Shown piece after piece: positions 63,699-64,000 of a stretch of DNA of 64,000 bases (the stretch's first letter is position 1; each line of letters begins with the position of its first letter). The translations under genes and the position numbers were made by a program. The stretch covers positions 310,001-374,000 of the forward strand of contig NZ_LN868538.1 in NCBI RefSeq assembly GCF_001261775.1, written 5' to 3'. The notes beneath the pieces are model-generated. The model was not told the origin of the DNA, searched no databases, and worked only from the letters and a program-made list of their open reading frames with translations. The DNA comes from Anaeromassilibacillus senegalensis (GTDB lineage Bacteria > Bacillota > Clostridia > Oscillospirales > Acutalibacteraceae).

Positions 63699-64000
63699 AT
63701 GATTGAATATTACCCCGAGGGCTGGCTGATCGACACAGTGGAAAACCGCGCGGCTCTGCAGAGCACCGCGGCGCTGATCGAAGCCTGCCGCACGGGTCAA
63801 ATTCTGGAAGGACGTGCGCTGGTTTGTGACAGCGCTCACAATTTGCTGGTCGACCTGGGCTGTGTCAAAGGCGTGATCCCGCGTGAGGAAGGCGCGGTCG
63901 GCATTCGGGAAGGGACCGTGCGCGACATCGCGATTATTTCCAGAGTCAACCGTCCGGTCTGCTTTGTTGTGACCGGTTTTCAAAAGGACGGCGAAGGACA
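63699..64000 (+). CDS. S1-like RNA-binding protein, N-terminal part
   Basis: The gene starts at ATG 63699 (AAGGAGG 7 bases upstream) and is cut by the right edge, leaving 100 residues. The sequence MIEYYPEGWLIDTVENR has a beta-barrel flavour (ILEGRALVCDSAHNLLVDLG, VKGVIPREEG), close to an S1 domain, as in S1-like ribosomal proteins of Clostridia. The family call rests on this partial sequence only. Confidence 0.55.
   Translation, partial: MIEYYPEGWLIDTVENRAALQSTAALIEACRTGQILEGRALVCDSAHNLLVDLGCVKGVIPREEGAVGIREGTVRDIAIISRVNRPVCFVVTGFQKDGEG

Overview
The window looks like chromosomal DNA of an anaerobic, fermentative member of the Clostridia, most likely Oscillospiraceae/Ruminococcaceae. This is an inference. 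It rests on the electron-bifurcating type [FeFe]-hydrogenase operon (hydABC), the redox repressor Rex, a bifunctional AdhE, a non-phosphorylating GapN, a class 1B pyrD/pyrK pair, a tryptophan T-box riboswitch, strong AGGAGG ribosome sites and moderate GC. No ribosomal RNA, transposase, CRISPR array or intact prophage is visible.

Layout. 1-1360: a cut XRE-type regulator, a broken tRNA-Thr fragment, an intact tRNA-Thr(CGU) and a decayed relaxase-like remnant, together the scar of a lost mobile element. 1.2-2.0 kb: an orphan membrane protein followed by an unlisted 45-residue ORF ending at a terminator. 2.05-2.48 kb: a 125-bp tandem array of hairpins whose relatives recur at 16.2 kb and 50.4-50.7 kb. 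2.5-10.5 kb: cell-wall enzymes, a MATE pump with its MerR activator, a 16-residue peptide unit, a cupin with its own MerR regulator, a GNAT enzyme and a diguanylate cyclase. 10.8-16.0 kb: pyrimidine operon pyrC-pyrF-pyrK-pyrD plus a phosphatase and ruvX. 16.4-24.8 kb: a ten-gene hydrogenase region, in which a signalling module (DRTGG, RsbW-like ATPase, unusual hydrogenase, DRTGG-like, PHP) precedes hydC, an ATPase, a ferredoxin, hydB and hydA. 24.9-27.8 kb: two secreted surface proteins. 28-32.7 kb: MarR plus a heterodimeric ABC exporter. 33-37.8 kb: HdeD, Mrp, GpsA and a two-component system. 38.0-41.2 kb: Trp T-box and a trpXYZ-type transporter. 41.4-50.3 kb: GapN, a DUF3006/MBL pair, YgiQ, FtsK and TepA. 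50.9-54.8 kb: aconitase, isocitrate dehydrogenase and Rex. 54.9-64 kb: flavodoxin-like reductase, AdhE, DegV, PyrG, thioredoxin, a DUF4870 protein, a cyclophilin lipoprotein and the start of an S1-like protein.

How it fits together. Redox balance is the main theme: HydABC, AdhE, GapN, isocitrate dehydrogenase and Rex all handle NAD(P)H, and two Rex-like operators lie upstream of hydC. Regulation can be read unusually well. Four promoters have the 19-bp spacer typical of MerR activators, and three of these share one palindrome, linking the cupin gene, its MerR gene and a distant flavodoxin gene into one proposed regulon. A MarR-type palindrome sits at the exporter promoter, a UGG specifier marks the T-box, and the pyrG promoter is built into the trxA terminator. 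The least explained parts are the two dispersed hairpin-repeat families, the 16-residue peptide unit and the hydrogenase-linked signalling module.
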